A stretch of DNA of 64,000 bases, from the NCBI RefSeq assembly GCF_025905425.1, contig NZ_CP109603.1, positions 4,046,501 through 4,110,500 of the forward strand, in the 5' to 3' direction. This document shows positions 36,655 through 45,132 of the stretch, piece by piece. Every line of letters starts with the position of its first letter. Position 1 is the first letter of the stretch. The DNA is from Pseudomonas putida (GTDB lineage: Bacteria; Pseudomonadota; Gammaproteobacteria; Pseudomonadales; Pseudomonadaceae). Position numbers and translations under genes: made by a program. The notes beneath the pieces were generated by a model. It did no database searches. It saw nothing but the letters and a program-made list of their open reading frames with translations, and was not told the DNA's origin.

Positions 36655-37903
36655 TGCGATCCAGGCTCAGGTGGTTGAGGAAGTTGGAGAAGCACATCCA
36701 GGCCGACAGCGCGTTGAGGTCACGGAACTGTTCGGGCAGGTACTTGGGTGGCTCGACCAGCCCTTCCTCGACCAGTTGGCGAAGGGTGCGCATGTCTTCC
36801 AGGGTGGTCTTGCCACAGAACAGCAGCGGGATCTGCTCGAGCTTGCCCTTCTTCACGGCCAACTGAATATAGTTGTAAACCATGATGAAGCCCTTGAGGT
36901 AGGACAAGTCCTTGGTGAATGGCAACCCGTTGGGCACCGAGCCGCGGAATACCCGGCTGGCGTTGCTGTAGCTCTGCGCCATTTCAAAGCCCTGGGCACG
37001 GAAAAACTCGAACACCTGGAGGAAATCGGCGCCCTCCTCGACCATGTGGATGGCGCGTGTACGGTTGGTGAGCTTGCGCAGCCGGCTAGGGTAGGACGCG
37101 AAGGCGATCACCTCCATGAGAATCGCCAGCCCTTCCTGAGTCACCGTCGACGAGGGTGGCCCTTTGGCCAGGAAGGTGCAGATCGGCTGATTGAGACCGT
37201 TCAACGTAGTCCCCACATGCACCAGCCCCTCATGCACCTCCAGCGCACGCACATCGCGGCTGTTGAACATGGCATCGGCGCGCACCTTGATGTAGTCGGC
37301 ACCTGCCGCCGCATCGGCGACGATGCCGTCGGACTCGAACACGCGGATGGTTTCCTCGGCCTCGCCGAACACCTTGTTCAGGCGGCGCTGGAGGATGTCC
37401 ACGGCCTCCTTGGCGGTCAGGTTCTTTGGCTCGTCCTTGAGGTCGCCACGGCCATCGATGTTGTTCAGGTAGTCCGAGAGCATCAGGCCCAGGTCGGCCA
37501 GGGTCGGGTCACCGGCGTGGAAGGCGTCGGACGCCGCGCCGTAGAGCTCCTGCGAGATCAGCCCGAAGTCCTCGGTGCCGCGCGCTTCGAGCATGCGCAC
37601 CACCATGCGGTATTCCTTGCACATACGCCGCATGATCTGCCCGACCGGGTTGAACTGGCCCAACTGGCGGGTGATGTCGCGCTCGATGTTCTGGAATTCG
37701 GCCTTTACGGCATTGGAATCGAACGACAGCGGGCGCGACTGGTAGTAGGCGCGGTCTACGGCGGGTGGCTCCTTGCCCTTGGCCTTGAGGAAGCCGTGGC
37801 GGATGTTGTCGTCCCATTTCACCGCATCGAGCACACGAATGGGGGTCTGCGCCGCGACGATGCGGTCTGACAGTGCGCGTATGGTTTGCTGGTACTCGTC
37901 CAC
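36626..37903 (-). CDS. DUF1704 metalloprotease-like protein (QEGLA motif)
   Basis: 425-residue cytoplasmic protein of the DUF1704 family, usually named flavohemoglobin expression-modulating QEGLA motif protein. The naming motif is at VTQEGLAILMEVIAF; a second signature, LEVHEGLVHVGTTLNG, holds HExxxH (H224, E225, H229), the zinc site pattern of the eukaryotic MATCAP tubulin peptidases that share this domain. GTG start. It heads a minus-strand operon with a lipoprotein hydrolase and a small membrane protein. Protease activity in bacteria is an inference from the motif. Confidence 0.9.
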   Translation of the reverse strand: MDEYQQTIRALSDRIVAAQTPIRVLDAVKWDDNIRHGFLKAKGKEPPAVDRAYYQSRPLSFDSNAVKAEFQNIERDITRQLGQFNPVGQIMRRMCKEYRMVVRMLEARGTEDFGLISQELYGAASDAFHAGDPTLADLGLMLSDYLNNIDGRGDLKDEPKNLTAKEAVDILQRRLNKVFGEAEETIRVFESDGIVADAAAGADYIKVRADAMFNSRDVRALEVHEGLVHVGTTLNGLNQPICTFLAKGPPSSTVTQEGLAILMEVIAFASYPSRLRKLTNRTRAIHMVEEGADFLQVFEFFRAQGFEMAQSYSNASRVFRGSVPNGLPFTKDLSYLKGFIMVYNYIQLAVKKGKLEQIPLLFCGKTTLEDMRTLRQLVEEGLVEPPKYLPEQFRDLNALSAWMCFSNFLNHLSLDRIEADYANIL

Positions 37904-37921
37904 TTCGAATCCTTACTCAAG

Positions 37922-38015
37922 GGCCTCTTCGCGGGCAAGCCCGCTCCTACAGGTACTGCGCTGCCCTCAGGTACGGTGCCACCCCTGTGTGAGCGGGCTT
38001 GCCCGCGAAGAGGCC
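37922..38015. repeat. REP pair with 25-bp perfect arms
   Basis: GGCCTCTTCGCGGGCAAGCC (from 37922) and the exact complement ending at 38015 form 25-base arms around a 44-base loop. Lies between the DUF1704 gene and the lipoprotein gene, both on the minus strand. Confidence 0.9.
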
Positions 38016-38026
38016 AGTACAGGCAA

Positions 38027-38575
38027 CTACTTGCCGCTGCGCTGGAAGCGTGCCACCTCGACGAACAGGTCGGAGTTGGCCGGGTCGTCCAGGTACGCCA
38101 GCACCCGCGCCGAGGGGCTGTCGATCAGCACGCCCTCGCCGTTGTCTTCCGGCACTTCGGTATTGCGCCCGGTCAGCTCTTTGTTCTTCACTGCCTGCTG
38201 CACCTGTTCGACATCGAGGTTGTATACCACCAGTTCCTTGCCATCGACGACTTCGAAACCGCCAATCAGGAAATTGCCGCCCAGGCGCTTGGGCACGCCG
38301 GCTGAGAGGTACCAGCGATTGCCGTGGCGCGACACGGTGAAGACGTACTCTTCCGGGGCCTTGCCCTTGGCCGTGGCCACCGCCTTGTAGGCATCGCCGC
38401 CGCTGCGGCTGATGACCAGCTTCAGCGGCTCGCCCCAGGCATCCTTGCTGCTCCACTTGCCGAGCAGGGCCTTGGGCGCGGCCTGGTTGCTCGGCAATGG
38501 CTCATGAAAGGTCACCAGACAACCGCCCAGCAGCAGGAATGACAGCGTCAACAACACCACACGCCAGGCTTTCAT
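38027..38575 (-). CDS. Conserved lipoprotein
   Basis: 182-residue lipoprotein (signal MKAWRVVLLTLSFLLLGGCL, lipobox LGGC). The mature protein is predicted to be a small beta-rich periplasmic domain (LLGKWSSKDAWGEPLKLVISRSGGDAYKAVATAK...EEYVFTVSRHGNRWYL), like those that bind ligands or proteins, but no family name can be given. It lies 30 bases after the TetR gene and is likely cotranscribed with it. Confidence 0.85.
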   Translation of the reverse strand: MKAWRVVLLTLSFLLLGGCLVTFHEPLPSNQAAPKALLGKWSSKDAWGEPLKLVISRSGGDAYKAVATAKGKAPEEYVFTVSRHGNRWYLSAGVPKRLGGNFLIGGFEVVDGKELVVYNLDVEQVQQAVKNKELTGRNTEVPEDNGEGVLIDSPSARVLAYLDDPANSDLFVEVARFQRSGK

Positions 38576-38605
38576 CAGGTTCTCCTTGAAAATTCAGGTC
38601 TCGGC

Positions 38606-39322
38606 TCAGGCCGATGCCAGCACCAGGTGCAGGTAACGGGTAAGCATAGCGAGCATCTGCCCATCGGCTTGCACGTTCGCATCCTTGAGCAGGCCCTGAT
38701 ATTCCATCTGCTCGATAATCGCCGTCAACATTTGCGCGTCTTGTTCCGGTTGCCGCGATCCGACTACCTGCAGTAACTGTCGGGTCCCGTGCAGCAGGAT
38801 CTGCTCGTGGGCGCATACCAGTTCGGCCAGGCGCGGGCACAACAGTGCCTCCTGGCGGAAGGCTTGTTCGGCCATGAGAAAGTCGCGGCGATTGAGCAAC
38901 TGACGGGATACATAATCCGCCGTCATGCGCGCCACCTCGTCGGCCAGCCGCGCCCTGGCCTGCGGGCTGCCATCGCCCTGGGCGAGCAGCTGGCGCAGAA
39001 CCACCTCGGTGTTGGCCCAGAGCTTGGCCATGTAGGCGGCACTGCGCTCGACGTACTGGGCGAAGGTATCGGTGAGCAGGTCCTCGATGTCCTTGAAGTA
39101 ATAGGTGGTGGCCGACAGGGGCACACCCGCCTCGGCGGCCACGGCACGGTGGCGCACACCGCGCACACCGTCGCGCACGACGATGCGCATGGCGGCGTCG
39201 AGGATCAGCTGGCGACGCTGTTCGCTGCCTTGACGGGCAGTCTTGCGGCCTTGGTACTGCACACTTTCGGCGACGGCGGTGGCGATGCCGGCGGCGCCTT
39301 GCTCGGCGATTGCAGGGGTCAC
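38606..39322 (-). CDS. TetR-family regulator
   Basis: 238 residues with a 30-residue low-complexity N-terminal lead, then the helix-turn-helix (RRQLILDAAMRIVVRDGVRGVRHRAVAAEAGVPLSATTYYFKDIEDLL, about 36-83) and a helical C-terminal domain. In PAO1 the gene next to lysS (PA3699, memory) is a TetR regulator of the same type. Target unknown; the lipoprotein gene immediately downstream may be one. Confidence 0.9.
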   Translation of the reverse strand: MTPAIAEQGAAGIATAVAESVQYQGRKTARQGSEQRRQLILDAAMRIVVRDGVRGVRHRAVAAEAGVPLSATTYYFKDIEDLLTDTFAQYVERSAAYMAKLWANTEVVLRQLLAQGDGSPQARARLADEVARMTADYVSRQLLNRRDFLMAEQAFRQEALLCPRLAELVCAHEQILLHGTRQLLQVVGSRQPEQDAQMLTAIIEQMEYQGLLKDANVQADGQMLAMLTRYLHLVLASA

Positions 39323-39357
39323 GGGGGTACCTCATGAACAGGGGTGGCAGCACCGGC

Positions 39358-39450
39358 CTCTTCGCGGGCAAGCCCGCTCCCACAGGGTTTGGCACAGGCG
39401 CTGAGGGCTGAGGAGTACCTGTGGGAGCGGGCTTGCCCGCGAAAGGGCCG
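39358..39450. repeat. REP pair between TetR gene and lysS
   Basis: CTCTTCGCGGGCAAGCCCGC (39358-) and the facing GCGGGCTTGCCCGCGAAAGG ending near 39448, in the 192-base gap. Same REP family as at 3.2, 37.9 and 53.7 kb. Confidence 0.88.
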
Positions 39451-39481
39451 GTACAGACAACATCAGGCTTCAGGCAAGAAA

Positions 39482-39503
39482 AAGCCGCCTCGAAAGGCGG
39501 CTT
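39482..39503 (-). terminator. lysS terminator
   Basis: AAGCCGCCT-CGAA-AGGCGGCTT stem directly after the lysS stop on the minus strand, running into TTTTC. Good intrinsic terminator. Confidence 0.88.
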
Positions 39504-39514
39504 GTTCAATTGGC

Positions 39515-41017
39515 TCAGGCCTGCGGACGCATATGTGGGAACAGGATCACATCGCGAATCGACGGCGAGTTGGTCAGCAGCATTACCAGGCGGTCGATAC
39601 CGATGCCTTCACCGGCTGTCGGCGGCATGCCGTATTCCAGGGCGCGGACGAAGTCGGCATCGTAGTGCATGGCTTCGTCGTCACCGGCATCCTTCTCGGC
39701 CACCTGGGCCAGGAAGCGCTCGGCCTGGTCTTCGGCATCGTTAAGCTCGGAGTAGGCGTTGGCGATTTCGCGGCCACCGATGAACAGCTCGAAGCGGTCG
39801 GTCACAGCCGGGTTGTCGTCGTTGCGACGGGCCAGCGGCGACACTTCGAACGGGTACTCGGTGATGAAGTGCGGCTGCTCCAGCTTGTGCTCGACCAGCT
39901 CTTCGAAAATCATCACCTGCAGCTTGCCCAGGCCTTCATGGCCCAGCACCTTGGCACCGGCTTTCTTGGCGATGTCACGGGCCTTGTCGACGTCCTGCAG
40001 GTCGGCGGCGGTCAGCTCGGGGTTGTACTTGAGGATCGAGTCGAACACCGACAGGCGCACGAACGGCTCGCCGAAGTGGAACACCTTGTCGCCGTACGGC
40101 ACGTCGGTGCTGCCCAGCACCAGCTGCGCCAGCTCGCGGAACAGCTCTTCGGTGAGGTCCATGTTGTCGTTGTAGTCGGCGTAGGCCTGGTAGAACTCGA
40201 GCATGGTGAACTCGGGGTTGTGCCGGGTCGATACACCTTCGTTACGGAAGTTGCGGTTGATCTCGAAGACTTTCTCGAAACCACCGACCACCAGGCGCTT
40301 GAGGTACAGCTCCGGCGCGATACGCAGGAACATGGCCATGTCCAGGGCGTTGTGGTGGGTTTCGAACGGCTTGGCCGCGGCGCCGCCGGGGATGGTCTGC
40401 AGCATCGGCGTTTCGACTTCGAGGAAGTCACGCTCGATCAGGAACTTGCGGATGTGCGAGATCACCTGCGAGCGGACGCGGAAGGTGTGGCGGGTTTCTT
40501 CGTTGACCATCAGGTCGACGTAACGCTGACGGTAGCGCTGCTCGGTGTCGGTCAGGCCGTGGTGCTTGTCAGGCAGCGGGCGCAGCGACTTGGTCAGCAG
40601 GCGCACGTTGGTCATCTCGACGTACAGGTCGCCTTTGCCGGAGCGGGCCAGGGTGCCCTCGGCGCTGATGATGTCGCCCAGGTCCCAGGTCTTGACGGCG
40701 GCCAGGGTTTCTTCCGGCAGGGTCTTGCGGTTGACGTAGACCTGGATGCGACCGGTCATGTCCTGGATGACCATGAACGAGCCACGATTGAGCATGATGC
40801 GCCCGGCAACCTTGACCGGAATCGCTGCAGCTTCCAGTTCTTCCTTGGTCTTGTCGGCGTACTGCTTCTGCAGGTCGTTGCAGTAGCTGTCGCGACGGAA
40901 GTCATTGGGGAAGGCATTGCCCTTGGCGCGCTCAGCGGCAAGTTTTTCCTTGCGCAGGGCGATCAGGGTGTTTTCTTCCTGTTGCAGGTCTTGCGGTGCG
41001 CTATTGAGGTCGCTCAT
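39515..41017 (-). CDS. lysS: Lysyl-tRNA synthetase, class II
   Basis: Charges tRNA-Lys. 500 residues with the N-terminal OB anticodon-binding domain ([26 protein letters not shown]) and class II core: motif 1 around [12 protein letters not shown], motif 2 around [18 protein letters not shown], motif 3 [21 protein letters not shown]. Downstream of prfB on the same strand, the conserved prfB-lysS pairing. Confidence 0.97.
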   Translation of the reverse strand: MSDLNSAPQDLQQEENTLIALRKEKLAAERAKGNAFPNDFRRDSYCNDLQKQYADKTKEELEAAAIPVKVAGRIMLNRGSFMVIQDMTGRIQVYVNRKTLPEETLAAVKTWDLGDIISAEGTLARSGKGDLYVEMTNVRLLTKSLRPLPDKHHGLTDTEQRYRQRYVDLMVNEETRHTFRVRSQVISHIRKFLIERDFLEVETPMLQTIPGGAAAKPFETHHNALDMAMFLRIAPELYLKRLVVGGFEKVFEINRNFRNEGVSTRHNPEFTMLEFYQAYADYNDNMDLTEELFRELAQLVLGSTDVPYGDKVFHFGEPFVRLSVFDSILKYNPELTAADLQDVDKARDIAKKAGAKVLGHEGLGKLQVMIFEELVEHKLEQPHFITEYPFEVSPLARRNDDNPAVTDRFELFIGGREIANAYSELNDAEDQAERFLAQVAEKDAGDDEAMHYDADFVRALEYGMPPTAGEGIGIDRLVMLLTNSPSIRDVILFPHMRPQA

Positions 41018-41048
41018 GTGGTCACATCTTCCATCAGGGAATTCATTG

Positions 41049-41068
41049 CCCTCGCCCGCAGGCGAGGG
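41049..41068 (-). other. Intercistronic hairpin between prfB and lysS
   Basis: CCCTCGCC-CGCA-GGCGAGGG, 8 base pairs, between prfB stop and lysS start on the same transcript. Without a T-run it is more likely an attenuating or processing structure than a full terminator. Confidence 0.45.
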
Positions 41069-41089
41069 TCTTCTCAGCAGGTGTGAAGC

Positions 41090-42185
41090 TTACAAGCCCT
41101 GTTTCAGGCTGGCTTCCAGGTATTCGTCGATATCGCCGTCGAGCACCTTGTTGCAGTCGCTGCGTTCAACGTTGGTGCGCAGGTCCTTGATCCGCGACGC
41201 GTCGAGCACGTACGAGCGAATCTGGTGGCCCCAGCCGATGTCCGATTTGCTGTCTTCCAAGGCTTGGGAGGCGGCGCTACGCTTCTGCATTTCCAGCTCG
41301 TACAACTTGGCCCGCAGCATTTTCATGGCGGTGTCTTTGTTGGCGTGCTGGGAACGTTCGTTCTGGCAGCTGACTACGGTATTGGTCGGCACGTGGGTGA
41401 TACGCACCGCGGAGTCGGTGGTGTTGACGTGCTGGCCGCCGGCGCCGGAGGAGCGGTAGGTGTCGATACGCAGGTCGGACGGGTTGATCTCGATCTCGAC
41501 CTTGTCGTCGATCTCGGGCGATACGAAGACGGCCGAGAACGAAGTGTGGCGACGGGCACCGGAGTCGAACGGGCTCTTGCGCACCAGGCGATGCACGCCG
41601 ATTTCGGTACGCAGCCAGCCGAAGGCGTATTCGCCCTTGATGTGCACGGTAGCGCCCTTGATGCCGGCGACTTCACCTTCGGAGAGTTCCATGATGGTGG
41701 CGTCGAAACCGCGCTTGTCCGCCCAGCGCAGGTACATGCGCAGCAGGATGTTGGCCCAGTCCTGGGCTTCGGTGCCGCCAGAGCCGGCCTGGATGTCCAG
41801 GTAGGCGTTGTTCATGTCCATCTCACCGCTGAACATGCGGCGGAATTCGAGCTTGGCCAGGGATTCTTCGAGGCGCTGCAGCTCGGCGATCACGTCGTCA
41901 ACGGCGCCTTCGTCGTTCTCTTCGACGGCCATGTCCAGCAGGTCGCGGCAGTCGTTCAGGCCACCGGACAGTTCATCCAGGGTCTCGACGATCTGCTTGA
42001 GGGCAGCGAGCTCGCGGCCCAGTTCCTGGGCATATTCGGGCTTGTTCCAGACGTTTGGATCTTCCAGCTCGCGATTAACTTCGATCAGGCGGTCATGCTT
42101 GTGATCGTAGTCAAAGATACCCCCGAATGGACTGGGAACGCTCGGTGAGGTCCTTGATGGTGTTCAGGATCGGTTGGATTTCCAT
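41090..42185 (-). CDS. prfB: Peptide chain release factor 2 (programmed +1 frameshift)
   Basis: Release factor for UGA and UAA. The gene is read in two frames: ATG 42185 to CTT (24 codons, [11 protein letters not shown]...IRGYL), then the in-frame TGA at 42113-42111 is bypassed by a +1 slip, and GAC 42112 opens the remaining 340 codons, giving 364 residues. The slip site CTTTGAC and the upstream GGGGG SD-like run match the standard autoregulation device. RF2 signatures SPF ([12 protein letters not shown]) and GGQ ([15 protein letters not shown]) are intact. Automated callers may report only the fragment starting at 41932 or upstream. Confidence 0.97.
42111..42125 (-). promoter_or_regulatory. 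prfB programmed frameshift site
   Basis: On the minus strand: GGGGG, TAT, then CTT-TGA-C. Low RF2 lets the ribosome slip +1 at CUU over the UGA, so RF2 controls its own synthesis; the internal SD-like run stimulates slippage. The layout is the conserved bacterial one. Confidence 0.97.
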
Positions 42186-42308
42186 GGGCGGGGGTTCTCG
42201 TGCGAATTCGGTGAAAAGCCTGCGAGTATAACTGAGTCGGCGCGGTGGGGCCCAGCCCCACCTGTCCTGTGTGGTGGCCCCAATACCGCCTAAAAACCAA
42301 ACCCACAC

Positions 42309-42392
42309 TCATGCTCTTGATCTGGCTCTTGATCCGGCTTTTGATTTGGCTTTTGATTTGGCTTTTGATCTTGATCTTGATCTGGCTTTTGA
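42309..42392. repeat. GATC-rich tandem repeat, left flank of long inverted repeat
   Basis: About seven copies of a 12-base unit (variants of CTGGCTTTTGAT) or of a 6-base TTGATC unit. A mirrored, shorter tract of GATCAA units lies at 43000-43045. They sit just outside the two arms of the long inverted repeat. Confidence 0.75.
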
Positions 42393-42397
42393 TCTTC

Positions 42398-42997
42398 AGC
42401 GACTCAGGAGGCCGAGCGTAGGCGTCTGTAGGGCCAGGTGCGCAGCACCCTTCGGCGTAGCCGAAGGCGCGAGATGTAGGTTTGCGGAGCAAACCGTAGG
42501 CCGCGCGGGCCCGGAAGACGCCGGAGCGAGGGGACCCCGAAGCGTAGCGTAGGGGCCGTATGATGGAGCGCAGACCTTTTTGGTTACTTTTTGGGGCGTT
42601 TGCCAAAAAGTGACCCGCTGTAAGAGCGGAAAGGTGATTAAGCGTCGCCATCGCAAATGGACTTTGCCAGATCTCAATACCAGCGGTTGGAGCACAAAGC
42701 ACAAAGCACAACTATGGGCGGACACACCGCGTAGACATTCATTTACGATAGCGGCGCACACTCACCTTTCCGCCCTTACGGCGGGTCACTTTTTTTCTTG
42801 GAAAAAAGTAACCAAAAACCGCTTGCTCCATCATACGGCCCCTACGCTACGCTTCGGGGTCCCCTCGCTCCGGCGCCTTCCGGGCCCGCGCGGCCTACGG
42901 TTTGCTCCGCAAACCTACATCTCGCGCCTTCGGCTGCGCCGAAGGGTGCTGCGCACCTGGCCCTCCAGTCACCTCCACTCGGCCTCCTGAAGTCGCA
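42398..42997. repeat. Long inverted repeat, two arms of about 240 bp
   Basis: Arms at about 42398-42637 and 42761-42997, inverted and mostly identical (best core 42432-42569 against 42824-42963), around a 123-base spacer. Each arm has its own inner hairpin: GGTTACTTTTTGG with CCAAAAAGTGACC (42582-42615) and GGTCACTTTTTT with AAAAAAGTAACC (42784-42813). The region 42186-43062, nearly 880 bases, contains no credible gene; the open frames in it are mirror copies of each other. Similar GC-rich blocks are frequent in pseudomonads (memory). Confidence 0.85.
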
Positions 42998-42999
42998 GA

Positions 43000-43045
43000 A
43001 GATCAAGATCAAGATCAAAAACAAGATCAAAAACAAGATCAAAAG
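43000..43045. repeat. GATC-rich tandem repeat, right flank of long inverted repeat
   Basis: Units AAGATC / AAGATCAAAAAC repeated about six times, inverted relative to the tract at 42309-42392. It ends 17 bases before the wspR stop codon. Confidence 0.75.
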
Positions 43046-43062
43046 CTGATGCAGCGGCTAGT

Positions 43063-44067
43063 TCAGGCAATACCCACCTGGTTACGCCCGCTGTCCTTGG
43101 CCTGATACAACCCCTTATCCGCCGCCGAAATCAGCTGCCGACAATGCCCACCAACAGCCGGCGTCTGGGTCGCCAAACCAATGCTCACGGTCAACCGCGA
43201 ATCCGCCACCGGCGCATTATGCGGAATCCCCAACCCCAACACCGTCTGGCGCAGTTTCTCAGCAATCAACCGCGCCCCACCCGGAGACGTATTGGGCAAC
43301 ACCAAGGCAAACTCCTCGCCCCCATAGCGCGCCGGCAAATCAGTCGGCCGCGAGCACGAACCACGGATCGCTTCAGCCACCTGACGCAACGCCTCATCCC
43401 CCGCCAGATGCCCGAAGCTGTCGTTATAAGCCTTGAAGTAGTCGACATCGATCATCAGCAACGACAACTGCTGCTGCTCACGCATCGCCCGACGCCACTC
43501 CAACTCCAGGTACTCATCGAAATGACGCCGGTTGGAAAGCCCAGTCAGGCCATCGGAATTCATCAACCGCTGCAGCATCAGATTGGAATCAAGCAACTGT
43601 TGCTGACTGACCCGCAAGGCGCGGTACGCCTCGTCACGCTGGAGCAAAGTCAAGTACGAGCGCGAGTGGTAGCGAATACGCGCAACCAGTTCGATGTTGT
43701 CCGGCAACTTGACCAAGTAGTCGTTGGCCCCCGCAGCAAACGCCGCACTCTTGACCAGCGGGTCTTCTTTGGTAGACAGGACGATGATCGGAATATCCTG
43801 CGTAGCCGGATTGTTCCGATACTCACGCACCAGGGTCAGCCCATCCAGGCCCGGCATGATCAGATCCTGCAGGATGACCGTCGGCTTGATGCGCATGGCC
43901 TGGGCTACCGCCTGGTGCGGGTCGGCGCAAAAATGGAAGTCGATGTTGTCTTCATGGGCCAGGCCACGACGCACCGCTTCGCCGATCATTGCCTGATCGT
44001 CGACCAACAAAACCATCGCCGAATTTTGGTGGGCGGTCGCGAAACCTTCGATCGGTAAATCATTCAT
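43063..44067 (-). CDS. wspR: Diguanylate cyclase response regulator WspR
   Basis: Output of the Wsp system: phosphorylation drives c-di-GMP synthesis. Receiver domain with phospho-acceptor D68 ([14 protein letters not shown]), a helical linker, and a GGDEF domain with the active site GGEEF at 249-253 and the inhibitory I-site RxxD (R240-D243) five residues upstream. 334 residues, near the family length. It ends 880 bases upstream of prfB, with the long inverted repeat between. Confidence 0.96.
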   Translation of the reverse strand: MNDLPIEGFATAHQNSAMVLLVDDQAMIGEAVRRGLAHEDNIDFHFCADPHQAVAQAMRIKPTVILQDLIMPGLDGLTLVREYRNNPATQDIPIIVLSTKEDPLVKSAAFAAGANDYLVKLPDNIELVARIRYHSRSYLTLLQRDEAYRALRVSQQQLLDSNLMLQRLMNSDGLTGLSNRRHFDEYLELEWRRAMREQQQLSLLMIDVDYFKAYNDSFGHLAGDEALRQVAEAIRGSCSRPTDLPARYGGEEFALVLPNTSPGGARLIAEKLRQTVLGLGIPHNAPVADSRLTVSIGLATQTPAVGGHCRQLISAADKGLYQAKDSGRNQVGIA

Positions 44068-44118
44068 ACCTGTTCACCCGATCACTACCGGCCAGGCGGC
44101 GTGATTCAATACATATCG

Positions 44119-45132
44119 TCATTTTGCAAAGAATTCCATCAAGCGCCCAGCTATTCGCTCCAGCGGGCGGATTTCCACCGCTGCGTCGATCGCCGCGGCG
44201 GCCTTGGGCATGCCGTAGACGGCGCTGCTGGCCTGGTCCTGGGCGATGGTCAGAAAGCCCTGCTGGCGCATCAGTTTCAGGCCCTGGGCGCCGTCGCGGC
44301 CCATGCCCGTGAGCAGCACGCCCACGGCATCGCCGCGCCAGTAGCGCGCCACGCTCTCAAAGAACACATCGATCGAGGGCCGGTAGATTTCGTTGACGGG
44401 TTCGGCAGTGTAGGCCAGTTGGCCGTTTTGCAGCAGGCGAATATGGTGGTTGGTACCCGCCAGTAACACCTGCCCCGGTTGCGGCGGCTCACCTTCACGG
44501 GCCAGGCGCACCGGCAGGCCGGCCGCACTGCTGAGCCATTCAGCCATGCCAGCGGCAAACACCTGGTCAACATGCTGGACCAGCACGATGGCCGCCGGAA
44601 ACGCCGGGGGCAAGCCCCTGAGCAGGAGCTCGAGCGCAGCCGGGCCGCCCGCCGACGAACCGATTGCCACCAGCCCACGACGCTGCGACGCTTCGCGCAA
44701 TGGCGTGGCGACCGGGCGCTCGGCAGGCGTGCGCTGCTGGCCGATCAGCCAGCCGATATTGAGGATCTTGCGCAGCAAGGGTGCCGCCGCCTCTCGGGCA
44801 TCACCCGCCCCCAGGGCCGGGGTATCGACTACATCCAGAGCGCCATGGCCCATGGCCTCGAACACCCGGTGCACGTTCTGCTTGCGATCGACCGTGACGA
44901 TCACGATGGCGCAGGGGGTTTCGGCCATGATCCGCCGCGTCGCCTCGACCCCGTCCATCACCGGCATGATCAGGTCCATCAGGATCAAGTCAGGCTGCTG
45001 CTCAGCGCACAGTTGCACCGCCTCGGCGCCGTTGCCTGCCACCCAGATCACCTGGTGCGCGGGCTCGAAAGCCAGCGCCCGGCGCAACGCCTCCACCGCC
45101 ATGGGCATATCGTTGACAATGGCGATCTTCAT
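44119..45132 (-). CDS. wspF: CheB-like methylesterase WspF
   Basis: Removes methyl groups from WspA; its loss locks the pathway on and gives wrinkly colonies. 337 residues: receiver domain with D53 (PDLILMDLIMPVMDG), linker, and C-terminal esterase with the nucleophile in GSSAGG, histidine in VLVQHVDQ and aspartate in GMGRDGA. Its ATG overlaps the wspE stop (ATGA). 51 bases before wspR. Confidence 0.96.
   Translation of the reverse strand: MKIAIVNDMPMAVEALRRALAFEPAHQVIWVAGNGAEAVQLCAEQQPDLILMDLIMPVMDGVEATRRIMAETPCAIVIVTVDRKQNVHRVFEAMGHGALDVVDTPALGAGDAREAAAPLLRKILNIGWLIGQQRTPAERPVATPLREASQRRGLVAIGSSAGGPAALELLLRGLPPAFPAAIVLVQHVDQVFAAGMAEWLSSAAGLPVRLAREGEPPQPGQVLLAGTNHHIRLLQNGQLAYTAEPVNEIYRPSIDVFFESVARYWRGDAVGVLLTGMGRDGAQGLKLMRQQGFLTIAQDQASSAVYGMPKAAAAIDAAVEIRPLERIAGRLMEFFAK

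Noticed and set aside
41932..42110. prfB as a frameshifted pseudogene
   Set aside because: The split matches the programmed CTT-TGA-C slip site, with both frames conserved.
42580..42990. Small open frames in the long inverted repeat as genes
   Set aside because: Frames occur on both strands as mirror images, lack ribosome sites and have compositional bias only.
43000..43045. Possible CRISPR or iteron array
   Set aside because: Units of 6-12 bases without spacers; no cas or rep genes nearby.
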